46,290 bases of DNA from Pseudomonadota bacterium (GCA_021784755.1 JAJYHM010000066.1:1-46290); one strand, 5' to 3'; positions 26,607 through 37,249 are shown, numbered from the stretch's first letter. Notes: generated by a model from the sequence alone, not told the origin. A program made the numbers and translations.

Positions 26607-29426
26607 ATGCATCGCCACCGACAGCCCGGGACCGAGCCGTGCCCTCCCGCCGCGCCCCGTCTCATGCCGGGCCCGAGGCGGCGGCCCAATACACCCCTCA
26701 GAACCGCGCTTCTTGAAGATCAGCTCCGCATCTTCTGTCGGAATTACGGTTGGCAGGTTCTCGCCAATATCGCGGTTGCCACTGCCTGCCTCATTCTGTT
26801 CGCACGCCCCGTGCCGACCCTCGGAAAGACCTTGTGGTGGCTTGGGCTCGCGACCAACGGCGTCCTGCGATTTTTCCCGACGTCGCTCCTGCGTCCCGAT
26901 CAAGGGATCGACGACCGCGAGCGCCGCAGACGCCTCGTGGCGCACCTTTTTGTGGACGGCTTGCTGTGGGCACTCTTGATCCTTGCGGTACCCCACCCGC
27001 GCGGCGGCATCAACCCCCCGTTTCTCGTCGCCATCGTCACTGGACTGATCGCGGGGCCCATCCCCTTTCTGAGCATACTGGCCGGCGGCTACGAGGCCTT
27101 CGCCTTCCCGCCGGTGTTGGCCCTCGCCTGGCGCGAATTCATGGGTCATCACGGCCCCATGGGGCTCGCCATGGGGCTCACCATCGTGATGTTGCAGATG
27201 GTCGCGACCAAGGTCACACGGCTAAACGGCGTCGCGGTCCGCGAACGCATCCTGCGCGATTTCCGGCTCCAAGGCCTTCTGCGGCGCTCCAAGCGACGAG
27301 AAGCCGCCGTGCACACCCTGCTCGAGGCCTCCCCCGACTTGATCGGCCTGCTCGACAATGACGGCCGTTGGCAGCTTGCCAATCGAGCCATGCTGGAGGC
27401 CTTCGGGTTCAAACACGAAGACCTGATCCACGTCGATCCCGAGCAGGTCCTACGGACCGCACAAGACATCCCGACGCGCGATAGCCTAGGAAGCTTCATG
27501 CGCACCGAGCCTGCGGGGCCCCTGCGCGAGGAGATTCTTTTGCGTCGGAGCCACACCACACCACGCGTACTCGATTTGCTGCGCTGCCGCCTCCCGGGGA
27601 CGGTGGGGGGCGGTTCGCTGCTCATCGGACGCGATATCACGATCCACAGGCGCGATGCCCTGGCCCGTCAACTGCGGGATCGCCTGACGGATGCTTCGTT
27701 GCGGGGAGAGAGCCCGGAAACCGCGCTTGGCGCGGTGCTCGATAGCATAGCCGAACACCTCGACCTTCTGTGGATCGCGATGACCCGTATCAGCGATACG
27801 GGCACCCCGTCGAGCGTGGCTCAAGGCGGCCGGCTCCGACTCGACCCGCAAACCGCCCTCACACTCGCCCTGACGCCAGCCGATCCCCCTTACCGCATCG
27901 TCTACCCTCTTACCCACAACGGTCGCCACTACGGCACGATCGCTTATCGACCAACGGTCCCCGAGGCGCTCTCACAAGAGGCCAGGGAGTGGCTTGCGCA
28001 GGTCGCGTGGGATATCAGCTCGGTGTGCGAGCTCGATGCGACCCAAACACGCCTGCGGACCCTGGCCCACTTTGACGAACTGACCGGTCTTCCCAATCGC
28101 ACCCACTTCCTGCACCTGCTTGGCGTGGCGATTGAGGAGGCGGCGCGCACCGACGCCCTGCAGGCCATCCTGTTCATCGATCTTGATCGTTTCAAGGATA
28201 TCAACGACACGCTCGGTCACGCGGCCGGTGATCGCCTGCTGCTCGAAGTCACTGCCCGCCTGCGCCGTACGGCGCGCACGGGCGACATCGTCGGGCGACT
28301 GAGCGGCGATGAGTTTGCCGTGCTTTTGCGAGACGCCGCGCGCATGGAGGACATCGAAACCGTCATCGCGCGTTTCCTTGCTGCGATGAGGTCACCTGTG
28401 CGCATCGACACAGACCAAGTCACGACCCAAGCAAGCATCGGGATCACGGTGTTTCCCTTTGATGACAGCGACCCTCAGGGGCTTCTGCGCCATGCCGACC
28501 TCGCCATGTACGAGGCCAAACGCCAGGGACGCAACCGCTGGTCACTCTTCGAGCCCTCCCTCGATCGCGCCACGCGTGATCGTCAGATCCTTCAGAAAAA
28601 ACTGTCCAAGGCCCTCGCCGAAGACTTATTCACACTCCATTATCAACCGCAGATCGAGCTGCGCACCGGCCGGATCGTAGGCATGGAGGCGCTGTTGCGC
28701 TGGCAGAACCCTGATGAGCAGCCCCAATCCCCCGAGGTCTTTGTGCCGATCGCCGAAGAGTCGGGGCTCATCGTGCCACTTGGGGAGTGGGTGCTCCAGG
28801 AGGCGTGTCGGCAGCAGGGGCGCTGGATGCAACAAGGAATCACCCTGCAGATCGCGGTCAACCTGTCGCCCACCCAATTCCAGGATCCCGAGATCCATCA
28901 TCGCGTGTGCGAGGTGTTGCGCACGAGTGGAACGGCCATGCACCATATTGCCCTTGAGATCACAGAACGCGCAGCCTTTGCCGATCCCGCCCGGGCTCGC
29001 CGCACGCTGGACGCCTGGTGCAAGCGAGGCCTGCAATTCGCCATCGACGATTTCGGGACCGGTCAAGCCTCGCTGAGCTACCTGACCGACCTGCCTGCGG
29101 CACTCATCAAGATCGATCGCGCCTTCATCGCGCCGCTCCCCGAGGACTCCCAACATAGAGCCATCGTCGCAGGGGTCATACACATGGCGCATCAGTTGGG
29201 ACGCCCCGTGCTCGCGGAGGGCGTCGAGACCATGGATCAATGGGAGTGGCTAAAGGCGCAGGGTTGCGACCTCGCGCAAGGCTATGTGATCGCACGCCCG
29301 ATGCCCGCCGAGGCGGTACCGGAATGGCTTACGACCTGGCTGCACGATTTGTCTTTGAGCCACGAACAGGGGATCGTCGTGGCCTCGGCACAAATCGCGC
29401 CCTCATCTAGGCGAACGATCGCCTAG
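26607..29426 (+). CDS. Membrane-anchored PAS-GGDEF-EAL cyclic-di-GMP enzyme
   Basis: This 939-residue protein should make and/or break cyclic di-GMP. About five to six membrane helices occupy residues 50-205. A PAS-like domain follows at about 230-350 (LEASPDLIGLLDNDGRWQLANRAML), then a GAF-like region to about 470. The GGDEF domain (about 490-640) has SGDEF near 566, with the inhibitory site RTGD placed five residues before it. The first glycine is serine, a change seen in some active cyclases. The EAL domain (about 660-915) has GMEALLRW near 693, NLSPTQF, EITERA, IDDFGTG near 813, and LAEGVET, so the phosphodiesterase site looks complete. ATG 26607 lacks a clear ribosome binding site; ATG 26664 is an alternative. 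It stands alone. Confidence 0.92.
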   Translation: MHRHRQPGTEPCPPAAPRLMPGPRRRPNTPLRTALLEDQLRIFCRNYGWQVLANIAVATACLILFARPVPTLGKTLWWLGLATNGVLRFFPTSLLRPDQGIDDRERRRRLVAHLFVDGLLWALLILAVPHPRGGINPPFLVAIVTGLIAGPIPFLSILAGGYEAFAFPPVLALAWREFMGHHGPMGLAMGLTIVMLQMVATKVTRLNGVAVRERILRDFRLQGLLRRSKRREAAVHTLLEASPDLIGLLDNDGRWQLANRAMLEAFGFKHEDLIHVDPEQVLRTAQDIPTRDSLGSFMRTEPAGPLREEILLRRSHTTPRVLDLLRCRLPGTVGGGSLLIGRDITIHRRDALARQLRDRLTDASLRGESPETALGAVLDSIAEHLDLLWIAMTRISDTGTPSSVAQGGRLRLDPQTALTLALTPADPPYRIVYPLTHNGRHYGTIAYRPTVPEALSQEAREWLAQVAWDISSVCELDATQTRLRTLAHFDELTGLPNRTHFLHLLGVAIEEAARTDALQAILFIDLDRFKDINDTLGHAAGDRLLLEVTARLRRTARTGDIVGRLSGDEFAVLLRDAARMEDIETVIARFLAAMRSPVRIDTDQVTTQASIGITVFPFDDSDPQGLLRHADLAMYEAKRQGRNRWSLFEPSLDRATRDRQILQKKLSKALAEDLFTLHYQPQIELRTGRIVGMEALLRWQNPDEQPQSPEVFVPIAEESGLIVPLGEWVLQEACRQQGRWMQQGITLQIAVNLSPTQFQDPEIHHRVCEVLRTSGTAMHHIALEITERAAFADPARARRTLDAWCKRGLQFAIDDFGTGQASLSYLTDLPAALIKIDRAFIAPLPEDSQHRAIVAGVIHMAHQLGRPVLAEGVETMDQWEWLKAQGCDLAQGYVIARPMPAEAVPEWLTTWLHDLSLSHEQGIVVASAQIAPSSRRTIA

Positions 29427-29437
29427 GCGAACGATCG
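29408..29437 (+). repeat. Tandem 14-bp direct repeat spanning the stop codon of the GGDEF-EAL gene
   Basis: TAGGCGAACGATCG occurs at 29408-29421 and again at 29424-29437, period 16. The TAG opening the second copy is the stop codon of the cyclic-di-GMP enzyme; in the first copy the same triplet is out of frame. Each unit can also fold (GGCGA/TCGCC at 29410-29423). This looks like a local duplication at the gene's end. Confidence 0.8.
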
Positions 29438-29488
29438 TCAGAAAGCCGAGGACAAAGCGTGTAGCGCCCGCTATCCTTGCACGTGCCC

Positions 29489-30781
29489 ATGATGCCGACC
29501 TCGACCCCGCCCCTGCGACCCACAGGCGACAACCCCAAACGCGCACGGCTGCGAGCAGCCCGCCTGCTCGCTTTCAGTCTGCTCGCCGTAGCGGGCGTAC
29601 TCTACGTCATAGCCGAGTATTTCCGCCCCGGGCACCCATGGCTCGGTTTCGTGGCGGCCTTCAGCGAGGCGGCCATGGTCGGCGCCCTGGCTGACTGGTT
29701 CGCGGTCGTGGCGCTCTTCCGCCACCCCTTTGGCCTGCCCTTGCCTCATACTGCGATCATCTCCGGCAATAAGCGGCGCATCGCCGACAGTCTTGGGGAG
29801 TTCGTCCAATCCCGTTTCCTATCGACGGACAAGGTGCTCGAGGGGATCCGCACCTTGGCTCCGGGCCGGCGAATCGCCAAATGGATCAGCCGCCCGGACA
29901 ACAGTGCTCGCATCCAAAGCTACCTCGGCCGCACCCTCGCACGCCTGTTGGGGTCGATCGATCACCAGCAGGCGCGTGACTTCCTGACCCAAGCTATCAC
30001 CTCCGGCCTTGATACCCTGGATGTCAGTACTCTGGCCGCCCAGGTGCTGCGCTCGCTTTCGCAAAACCGCCGCCACCAGTGGTTACTGGACGAGGCCCTG
30101 GAACAACTGTACGGCTTCCTCCAGCACGAGGATGTCCGCAAGGAACTGGTGCAGGCCATCGCCCGCCAGATGGAGTTCGTCCCCTCGACGCTCAACCTTG
30201 ATGAACGCGTCGGCCGCGCCATCCTTCAGCGCCTCTATGACGCCCTCCAGACCATACTGCAAGCGGTCCGCGAGGACCATGACCATGTCCTGCGCAGGCG
30301 CTTCGACGAGGTCGTGCTCGGTATCGTCGACAAGCTCATGCACGACGAGACCTTCCGCGAACGAGTACAGACCATCCAGACGGAACTGCGCCACAACCCC
30401 GAGATCGGATCCGCCCTGTCGGCCATCTGGGACGAACTCCAGCGCTGGCTCGCCGAACAACTGGGCGATGCAAGCGCACCGCTCTCGCGGAGGCTTGCCG
30501 GGGCTGTCCAAGAGCTCGCCAAAACATTCGCCAACAGCCCCCGGGCGCATACCTGGATCGACAGCCAAATCGCATCCCTTGCCCCGCCCCTGATCGAAAG
30601 ATATCGGCGGACGCTGGGACTCTTTATCTCTGTACAAGTGAAGGCGTGGAACGACGCCTTTCTCGTCGACCAAATAGAACTCAATATTGGGCGCGACCTG
30701 CAATTCATTCGTATCAACGGCACCCTGGTCGGCGGCCTGGTCGGCCTTATCATCTATACCGCCACTCACTTCCTCGCTTGA
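29489..30781 (+). CDS. DUF445-family membrane protein (YjiN-like)
   Basis: This 430-residue protein belongs to the DUF445 family of unknown function. An N-terminal membrane helix (LLAFSLLAVAGVLYVIAEYF) precedes the family signature FVAAFSEAAMVGALADWFAVVALFRHPFGLPLPHTAIISGNKRRIADSLGEFV, beginning near residue 50. A long, helix-rich, charged region follows (90-400), and a final hydrophobic helix (GTLVGGLVGLIIYTATHFLA) closes the protein. Two membrane anchors with a large soluble middle is the usual layout. ATG 29489 or 29492 is preferred over the TTG at 29477. It lies 62 bases after the GGDEF-EAL gene on the same strand, so co-transcription is possible, but nothing ties the functions. Confidence 0.87.
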   Translation: MMPTSTPPLRPTGDNPKRARLRAARLLAFSLLAVAGVLYVIAEYFRPGHPWLGFVAAFSEAAMVGALADWFAVVALFRHPFGLPLPHTAIISGNKRRIADSLGEFVQSRFLSTDKVLEGIRTLAPGRRIAKWISRPDNSARIQSYLGRTLARLLGSIDHQQARDFLTQAITSGLDTLDVSTLAAQVLRSLSQNRRHQWLLDEALEQLYGFLQHEDVRKELVQAIARQMEFVPSTLNLDERVGRAILQRLYDALQTILQAVREDHDHVLRRRFDEVVLGIVDKLMHDETFRERVQTIQTELRHNPEIGSALSAIWDELQRWLAEQLGDASAPLSRRLAGAVQELAKTFANSPRAHTWIDSQIASLAPPLIERYRRTLGLFISVQVKAWNDAFLVDQIELNIGRDLQFIRINGTLVGGLVGLIIYTATHFLA

Positions 30782-31103
30782 ACTGCCGGCGCCGCGCGAT
30801 CATGGGCGGGGCCCGACCCCACCCCGCGGCCGAACCCTTTCCGCCCCCACCGCCGCCCAGGGCGCGAGACCATCCGCGCGGCCACTTGGGCCGCAACACC
30901 CGTTCGCGGTATCATAGAAAAATAGTGGAGGAGTTTTGCGCTCGCTAGGGAACAACCAGCGTCGAGCATGCTCAAAGCCATCAGTGCGCCTCAGGGACAC
31001 TGGCGGCCTTCCTTAACTGAAGAACCGGCATTCCCGGTCTTTGCGCCGCGCCTGCCGGAAGGCGGCGCCGGACGTTGATGAATTATTCTACGAGGAGATC
31101 AGC
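30782..31103. other. Leader region before the HtrA gene
   Basis: No gene is seen in these 320 bases. Besides the promoter candidate they hold a small stem ACCGG-CATTC-CCGGT near 31024-31038 and a GC-rich inverted repeat around 31045-31069. A GAGGAG ribosome binding site precedes the ATG at 31104. Confidence 0.5.
30949..30976 (+). promoter_or_regulatory. Sigma-E-type promoter candidate upstream of the HtrA gene
   Basis: GGAACAA (30949-30955), 16 bases, then TCAAA (30972-30976) fits the RpoE consensus GGAACTT-N16-TCAAA at all but two positions. It lies about 130 bases before the protease start. Envelope proteases of this family are commonly under RpoE in gammaproteobacteria. Motif and position are seen; activity is inferred. 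Confidence 0.5.
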
Positions 31104-32531
31104 ATGGGTCACTTGAAAGACCGGCCGCACCGGCGTCGGTGGAAATCGGTCGTGCTTGCGACAGGGTTTGCGGGAGGCATCGCCTGCCAAGGGGCGTTTG
31201 CCGCACAGCCGCTCGTTGGCCTGCCGGACTTCACGCCGATCATTCAACATTACGGTGCAGCGGTGGTGAACATCAGCAGTACCAGCACGAAAATGGTGCC
31301 CGGCTCAACACCGGTCAACCCGCTGCCGCCAAATTCGCCGTTCTATCCCTTCTTTCAGCGCTTCTTCTCGGGGCCGAATGCCGCGCCCTCACAGAAAGAG
31401 AAGGTCGAGTCGCTCGGGTCGGGATTCATCATAAGTCGCGCCGGTTATATCGTAACGGCCGCCCATGTCGTACGCGGCGCAAGCCACATCGTCGTAGGGC
31501 TCTCCAATCACCACGTCTACAAGGCCAAGCTCGTGGGCTTGTCGGTGCGCTACGACACGGCCCTCCTGAAGATCAAAGGCCACGACCTGCCGACCGTACC
31601 GCTCGGCAACTCGGATCACCTGCAAGTGGGCCAGTGGCTCTTGGCTGTGGGCGCGCCCTTCGGTTTCTACAACACCGTCACCCAAGGCGTGGTGAGCGCG
31701 GTCAACCGGCCACTCTCGGACGACGAGTACATCCCCTTCATCCAGAGCGACGTCCCCATTAATCCCGGCAACTCCGGCGGCCCGCTCTTCAATATGGCAG
31801 GCCAGGTCGTCGGCATCAACGATCAGATCTACACCAGCAACGGCGGCTACATGGGGCTGTCATTCTCCATACCGATCAACGCCGCCATGCGCGTCGTGAA
31901 TGCACTTGAGCACCACCACGCCATCCGCTTCGGCTGGCTCGGTGTCGATGTCCAGGGCGTAAGCACCGAGATGGCGCGCGCCATGCGCTTGAAGGAGCCG
32001 GTCGGCGCGCTCATTGCAAGCCTTGCGCACGACGGCCCGGCGGCCAAGGCCGGCCTGAAGCCCGGCGACGTCATCATCACCTACGACAACAAACCCGTTT
32101 ATAGCGTAGGTCAACTACCACCGCTTGTCGGCAATACGAGCCCCGGCGCGCGCGTGCCGGTCGGTATCATGCGCAAGGGCCGCGCGCTTACCATCAAGGT
32201 ACGCGTAGGCACGCTCCCGAAGAATCTGCGCCACGCAGCAAGCCGTAACGTCACCTTGTCGCGCATGCACATGGAGGTGGGTCCGCTCACCCACGAGGCC
32301 CTCACCGACATGGGTATACACCACGGCGTCGTGGTGTTGAGCGTCGATCCGGGCCCGGCCCAGAACGCCGGGATCGCCCCGGGTATGGTGATTCAGGAGC
32401 TGAATGGCACGCCGATCACATCTCCGAGCCAGATCGCGCACCTGGTGGCCAACCTGCCGGCCCACACCCCGGTGCCGGTACTTATCCGCCGCGGCAAGGA
32501 AAGCGCCTATATCGTCGTTACATTGCCGTAG
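31104..32531 (+). CDS. Periplasmic serine protease/chaperone, HtrA (DegP/DegQ) family
   Basis: This 475-residue envelope protease degrades or refolds damaged exported proteins. A basic N-terminus and hydrophobic stretch end in AFAA (about residue 34), a signal peptide. The trypsin-like triad is complete: His121 in VTAAHVV, Asp151 in YDTALLKIK and Ser224 in GNSGGPLF. Two PDZ domains follow (about 270-360 and 380-470), including DGPAAKAGLKPGDVI and NAGIAPGMVIQELNG. The layout matches DegP/DegQ/MucD; the linker before the first PDZ contains no long Q-rich insert. ATG 31104 has GAGGAG just upstream; frames from 31041 lack it. A terminator follows the stop closely, and a sigma-E-like promoter lies upstream. 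Confidence 0.94.
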   Translation: MGHLKDRPHRRRWKSVVLATGFAGGIACQGAFAAQPLVGLPDFTPIIQHYGAAVVNISSTSTKMVPGSTPVNPLPPNSPFYPFFQRFFSGPNAAPSQKEKVESLGSGFIISRAGYIVTAAHVVRGASHIVVGLSNHHVYKAKLVGLSVRYDTALLKIKGHDLPTVPLGNSDHLQVGQWLLAVGAPFGFYNTVTQGVVSAVNRPLSDDEYIPFIQSDVPINPGNSGGPLFNMAGQVVGINDQIYTSNGGYMGLSFSIPINAAMRVVNALEHHHAIRFGWLGVDVQGVSTEMARAMRLKEPVGALIASLAHDGPAAKAGLKPGDVIITYDNKPVYSVGQLPPLVGNTSPGARVPVGIMRKGRALTIKVRVGTLPKNLRHAASRNVTLSRMHMEVGPLTHEALTDMGIHHGVVVLSVDPGPAQNAGIAPGMVIQELNGTPITSPSQIAHLVANLPAHTPVPVLIRRGKESAYIVVTLP

Positions 32532-32539
32532 GGCCGCCC

Positions 32540-32576
32540 GGCGCCCCCTCTCCAGGGGGCGCCGCTTGCCTTTTTC
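32540..32576 (+). terminator. Intrinsic terminator of the HtrA gene
   Basis: GGCGCCCCC (32540-32548) pairs perfectly with GGGGGCGCC (32555-32563) over a six-base loop. A TTTTTC tract follows after seven bases. It lies nine bases after the stop codon and before the convergent oxidoreductase gene end at 32618. Confidence 0.82.
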
Positions 32577-32617
32577 TTACGAAACCCTCTGCTCCCGCGC
32601 CGCTCAGGCCAAGAGCC

Positions 32618-35600
32618 TCACAGCAATACCCGTTCGATGCCACCTGCCTTCACGGCGTCCGCAAAACGCTGCTGCCAGCCCTCGCCCAAGCGCTTGTTCG
32701 CCACCTCGACTACGATGTAGTCCGCGTCAAGACCCGTATCCTCGCGATAGCGACTCAATCCCTGAAGGCACGCCGGACACGACGTAAGGATCTTCACCGC
32801 CACCGGTTTCTGTCCACCCTCATCGTTCAGCGTCTGTAGGCCCTTTTTGAGCTCCTCCTCCTTGCGGAAGCGCACCTGGGTCGCGATGTCCGGGCGCGCC
32901 ACTGCGAAAGTCCCCGCCTCGCCACAACAACGGTCCGAAAGCGTCACGGGGCTTCCCACCAGCGCGCTTGCAACCGCCACGGGATTGTGTGTCTTCATGG
33001 GGGTGTGGCAGGGGTCGTGATACATGTATCGCACCCCTTCCACACCCTCCAGGGACACCGATTTCTCCATCAGGTATTCGTGGATATCGAGCAAGCGGCA
33101 TCCCGGGAAGATCTGCTCGAATTCATACTTCAACAGCTGGTCCATGCAGGTTCCGCACGAGACGATCACGGTCTTGATATCGAGATAATTCAGCGTGTTG
33201 GCGACCCGATGGAAGAGCACGCGATTGTCGGTCGTGATCTGGCGACCCCGCGCATCCTCGCCGGAGGCGGTCTGCGGGTAGCCGCAGCACAGATAGCCCG
33301 GCGGTAGCACGACTTGCGCCCCCACCTCATAGAGCATGGCAAGTGTCGCAAGCCCCACTTGACTGAAGAGCCGCTCGGAACCACAGCCCGGAAAGTAGAA
33401 TACCGCGTCCGCGTCGTCGTTCACTTTGGCTGGATCACGCAGAATAGGGATGGTCTTTGTATCTTCTATCCCGAGCAAGGCCCGCATGGTTTGACGCGGC
33501 ACTCCACTTGGCAGGGGCTTTTTCAAGAAATGAATGACCTGCGCTGCTATGGGCGTCGTGCCGGTGGTCGCCTCCGGACGCGAGGGCTTGCCAATCGACG
33601 GCAGCTTCACCGCCACCTCGTGCCCCCATCTCTGAGCCCTGAATCCCCACTCCACAAGCCCTTTGCGCAAGACCCGGATCGTACTTGGATCAGTCGCGTT
33701 CAAAAACGCCATGGAGGCGCGCGTGCCTAAGGCCATACGCTTGTGGCCACGCGCCCGCAGGATCTCGCGCATGCGAATGGAAACGTCCCCGAAATCAATA
33801 TCGACCGGACACGGATTCAAGCACTTGTGGCACACCGTGCAGTGATCGGCGATGTCGTTCATGCCATCGAAATGATGGATGGATATGCCGCGTCGGGTCT
33901 GTTCCTCATAAAGGAACGCCTCGATGACGAGCCCAGTCCCGAGTATCTTATTGCGCGGTGAATAGAGGAGATTCGCGCGTGGCACATGCGTTGTGCAGAC
34001 TGGCTTGCACTTTCCGCAGCGCAGGCAGTTGCGGATCGCATCGTTCAAGGCCCCAAGCTCGCTGCGCTCCAAGATCAGTGCCTCCTGCGAGACCAGGCGC
34101 AGAGAAGGGGTATAGGCCCGCTCAAGCCCCGAGCCCGGCATGAGCTTACCGCGATTAAAATGTCCATCGGGGTCCACGCGCCGTTTGTAGGTCGCGAAGG
34201 CATCTATCGCCGCGGGATCGAGGTAACGCATCTTGGTAAGGCCTATGCCATGCTCACCAGATATCACGCCCCCTAAGTCCACCGCTAGGCGCATTACACG
34301 CTCGACGATGCGATCCGCCTCCCGCATCATTTCGTAGTCGTTAGAATTGACGGGGATATTGGTATGGACATTGCCATCGCCGGCGTGCATGTGGAGCGCT
34401 ACGAAAAGCCGCTTGGTCAGCACCTCCGCATGTATGGCCTCGAGCCGCTGATGGACTTTCGCCATCTCATGCCCGGAAAATATATCCTGTAAGACCCGAT
34501 CGACCTCGGTCCGGTACGAGATACGGAGATTACGCCGCAATAGCAACCCAAGAAGAGGCTCATTCGGCCGCGCGTGAGCGATGTGGTCTGCTTCCAGCAG
34601 ATCGGTGCAGGCCACCGCCGGGAGGTCGAGGCTCGCCAAGATCCCGGACCAGCGTTTTGCGACCGTGCGTAGGTGCATGATCGCCGCTTCGGTCTTGGCC
34701 GTGAGGATCGCCGTGCTTTCCACGCTCGCCTCATACTCGGATGCCACCGTAGGCCCAGTGCCCTCGCTCAAGTAGGCGATAATCGCCTCCACCGTCATGA
34801 TCTTGTTGCTGAGCGACTGTTCAATGTTGATGCGCTCGACTCCCTCGCTGTAGTCGGCGAGACGCTCGAGGGGAATGACCACATCCTCATTGATCTTGAA
34901 GGCATTGGTGTGCGCGGCAATGGCGGCAGTCTTCGCGCGGTCTGCCCAGAAGTGCCGCCGCGCCTCACTCGTCACAGCGACGTGACCTTCGCCCCCGCGA
35001 CCGTTGGCGATCCGCACGATCGCCGCCGCCGCTTCGCCCACGCGGCGCTCGTCGTCGCCCGCAATGTCGCAGAGCAGGACCATCTTGGGGCGTTCGCGGC
35101 GGGGCGCCTTGGTGCTGTAGCGCACGGCTCGCAGGTAACGTTCGTCCAAATGCTCGAGTCCCGCCAGCATCACTCCAGGAGCAGTGTCTGGATAGGACTT
35201 GATCGCCGTGATCGCTGATACGGCCTCGCGCAGGTCGGTGCCGAAGAACTCGAGGCACACGGTCCGTAGGTGTTTTGGCTTTTCGTGCAGAATGAAGACC
35301 GCTGATGTGATGATGCCGTCGCATCCTTCCTTCTGGACACCCGGGAGACCCGACAAAAACTTGTCCGTCACGTCCTTACCGAGGCCCTCCTTGCGCAAGG
35401 AGCGCCCAGGCATCCGCAAGGTTTCGGCGGGCCCCGCCGACGTGTTGCCATCAGGGCCGAAGCGACGTATCTGAAACACCACCTCGTCCTGCTCGTGGAT
35501 CTTGCCAAGATTATGGTTCTCGCGCTCGACAGTCAGCCATTCGCCACGGGGCGTCACCATACGCCAGGACGCAAGATTGTCGAGCGTCGTGCCCCACAAG

Positions 35601-36469
35601 ACGGCCTTCTTGCCACCGGCGTTCATCGCCACGTTACCACCGATGGTGGAGGCGTCTTGCGAGGTGGGATCGACCGCGAACGAAAGCCCCCCGGCCTCCG
35701 CCGTCTCGGTCACGCGCAAGGTCACGACACCGGCGCCTGCGCGAATGGTAGGCACGATCTTCTCGACGCCGGGAAGCGCCTGCCATACCACATCACCCAG
35801 ACCATCGAGCTTCTCGGTATTGATGATGGCAGTGTCGGCAAAGAGCGGAACTGCGCCTCCTGTGTACCCCGTGCCACCACCTCGCGGGATGATCGTCAGC
35901 CCAAGCTCGATACAACCTTGGACTACGCCCATCACCTCCTCTTCCGTGTCGGGATTGATCACCACGAACGGGAGTTCGACCCGCCAATCGGTGGCATCAG
36001 TCACGTGCGCCGCGCGCGCATAAGCACTGAAATCGACATTATCGCGCCGGGTGACCCGTGAAAACACGCGCATGGCCTTCTTGCGCAGGGCGCGCTCCCT
36101 CGGAAAGCCCTCTTCGAAGGCCTGCACCGCTGCGCGCGCCGCGGAGGCCAGCGCCAATGCCTCGCGATTCCCTTGAGCCCGCTCCACGATCTGGTCCAAC
36201 CTGTGGTGCAAGGCCGACACGAGCTGCCCAAGCCGCCCCTCGTGGCGCAAGAGATCGTCCTGGATGAATGGGTTGCGGCTCACCACCCACATGTCGCCCA
36301 AGACCTCGAACAACATGCGCGCGGACCGTCCGGTCACGCGCGTAGTGCGCAGGGCGTTCAGGGTCTCCCACATCTCCGCGCCGAGAAATCGCATGACGAT
36401 CTCGCGGTCGGAAAACGAGGTGTAGTTGTAAGGAATCTCCCGAATCCGGGCAGTCGACGATAGGGTCAT
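32618..36469 (-). CDS. DUF3683-type FAD-linked oxidase / iron-sulfur heterodisulfide-reductase-like fusion
   Basis: This 1283-residue fusion is probably a respiratory 2-hydroxyacid dehydrogenase. An N-terminal DUF3683 segment ([16 protein letters not shown]) leads into an FAD-binding PCMH domain ([18 protein letters not shown]) and a GlcD/LldD-type C-terminal oxidase domain ([28 protein letters not shown]). Two 4Fe-4S sites come next ([11 protein letters not shown] and [12 protein letters not shown]). Two CCG domains close it ([33 protein letters not shown]), as in GlcF and HdrB. It thus unites what GlcD, GlcE and GlcF split. The substrate could be D-lactate, glycolate or D-2-hydroxyglutarate. 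ATG 36469 begins the conserved part; ATG 36514 is also possible. CysC lies upstream on the same strand. Confidence 0.9.
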   Translation of the reverse strand: MTLSSTARIREIPYNYTSFSDREIVMRFLGAEMWETLNALRTTRVTGRSARMLFEVLGDMWVVSRNPFIQDDLLRHEGRLGQLVSALHHRLDQIVERAQGNREALALASAARAAVQAFEEGFPRERALRKKAMRVFSRVTRRDNVDFSAYARAAHVTDATDWRVELPFVVINPDTEEEVMGVVQGCIELGLTIIPRGGGTGYTGGAVPLFADTAIINTEKLDGLGDVVWQALPGVEKIVPTIRAGAGVVTLRVTETAEAGGLSFAVDPTSQDASTIGGNVAMNAGGKKAVLWGTTLDNLASWRMVTPRGEWLTVERENHNLGKIHEQDEVVFQIRRFGPDGNTSAGPAETLRMPGRSLRKEGLGKDVTDKFLSGLPGVQKEGCDGIITSAVFILHEKPKHLRTVCLEFFGTDLREAVSAITAIKSYPDTAPGVMLAGLEHLDERYLRAVRYSTKAPRRERPKMVLLCDIAGDDERRVGEAAAAIVRIANGRGGEGHVAVTSEARRHFWADRAKTAAIAAHTNAFKINEDVVIPLERLADYSEGVERINIEQSLSNKIMTVEAIIAYLSEGTGPTVASEYEASVESTAILTAKTEAAIMHLRTVAKRWSGILASLDLPAVACTDLLEADHIAHARPNEPLLGLLLRRNLRISYRTEVDRVLQDIFSGHEMAKVHQRLEAIHAEVLTKRLFVALHMHAGDGNVHTNIPVNSNDYEMMREADRIVERVMRLAVDLGGVISGEHGIGLTKMRYLDPAAIDAFATYKRRVDPDGHFNRGKLMPGSGLERAYTPSLRLVSQEALILERSELGALNDAIRNCLRCGKCKPVCTTHVPRANLLYSPRNKILGTGLVIEAFLYEEQTRRGISIHHFDGMNDIADHCTVCHKCLNPCPVDIDFGDVSIRMREILRARGHKRMALGTRASMAFLNATDPSTIRVLRKGLVEWGFRAQRWGHEVAVKLPSIGKPSRPEATTGTTPIAAQVIHFLKKPLPSGVPRQTMRALLGIEDTKTIPILRDPAKVNDDADAVFYFPGCGSERLFSQVGLATLAMLYEVGAQVVLPPGYLCCGYPQTASGEDARGRQITTDNRVLFHRVANTLNYLDIKTVIVSCGTCMDQLLKYEFEQIFPGCRLLDIHEYLMEKSVSLEGVEGVRYMYHDPCHTPMKTHNPVAVASALVGSPVTLSDRCCGEAGTFAVARPDIATQVRFRKEEELKKGLQTLNDEGGQKPVAVKILTSCPACLQGLSRYREDTGLDADYIVVEVANKRLGEGWQQRFADAVKAGGIERVLL

Positions 36470-36652
36470 GGGATGCTTAAGGCGGCGCGTAGCCGGATCG
36501 TTACGGTCAGGCATTTTACCACGAACGCCTGACATCCTTCCCGCCACGCCTATCAAAGATCCCTACGGCGCCGCAATCGCAGAGCGTCCCCCACGCGACT
36601 CTTCCCGCCGGACCTGACCGCTTGGCGCGCACTAGGTCAGCGCGCCCTGGGA

Positions 36653-37249
36653 CTAGCCTGTGGTCTTACGTCCGGCCACGCTCAAGAGCCTTTGCTCGCG
36701 CAAAAAGCCCATGATACGCACCACAGCGCCTGCCACGTCTTCGGCCTCGGTGCGCACGCGGACATCCGGTGCCAGCGGTTTCTCATAAGGATCGTCGACG
36801 CCCGTAAAGAGATCCAGTTTGCCACTCAGGGCTTGCGCATAATGACCCTTCGGATCGCGCGCCACACAGGCCGCAAAGGGCGTATCCATATGGATCTCCA
36901 GGAAGACCCCACCCGCCTCTTCCACCAGCGCACGCGCCTGCAGCCGGCCATCACGGTAGGGCGAAACGACCGCCACGACCGCAATACCGCCGTGGCGCGC
37001 GACGAGGCTCGCGGCGTATCCGACGCGACAGACGTTGTCGTAGCGGTCCTTACGGCTGAACCCCGCCCCCTGCGACAGAAAGGTGCGCACGATGTCGCCG
37101 TCCAGCACCGTCACAAGACGCCTATCGCAGACCTCGAGTTCACGCGCCACCGCGCGGCTCAAAGTCGTCTTGCCGCTCCCGGGCAAGCCGGTAAACCAGA
37201 GCGTAAGCCCGCTCCCCGCTGCCGGTCCCGCTTGCGATAGATCCGTCAC
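36653..37249 (-). CDS. cysC: Adenylylsulfate (APS) kinase CysC
   Basis: This 198-residue kinase phosphorylates adenylylsulfate with ATP to give PAPS, in assimilatory sulfate metabolism or sulfonation. The P-loop GLPGSGKT is at residues 21-28, the DGD motif at 50-52, and the SPYRDGR segment carries the serine that is phosphorylated in homologues. The FTGVDDPYEKPLAPDV tail is also characteristic. It uses a GTG start with GGAGGAACAGG upstream. No ATP sulfurylase or PAPS reductase gene is in the window, so it is an orphan here. It lies 180 bases upstream of the flavo-iron-sulfur gene on the same strand; a functional link is not evident. Confidence 0.93.
   Translation of the reverse strand: MTDLSQAGPAAGSGLTLWFTGLPGSGKTTLSRAVARELEVCDRRLVTVLDGDIVRTFLSQGAGFSRKDRYDNVCRVGYAASLVARHGGIAVVAVVSPYRDGRLQARALVEEAGGVFLEIHMDTPFAACVARDPKGHYAQALSGKLDLFTGVDDPYEKPLAPDVRVRTEAEDVAGAVVRIMGFLREQRLLSVAGRKTTG

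Noticed and set aside
25763-26716. 317-codon frame overlapping the LysE-type gene
   Set aside because: It is rich in Arg, Pro and His, has no motif, and is out of frame with a clear six-helix exporter that has its own ribosome binding site.
28302-28316. SGDEF as a dead cyclase motif
   Set aside because: Serine at the first position occurs in active cyclases and the rest of the site, including the RxxD inhibitory site, is intact.
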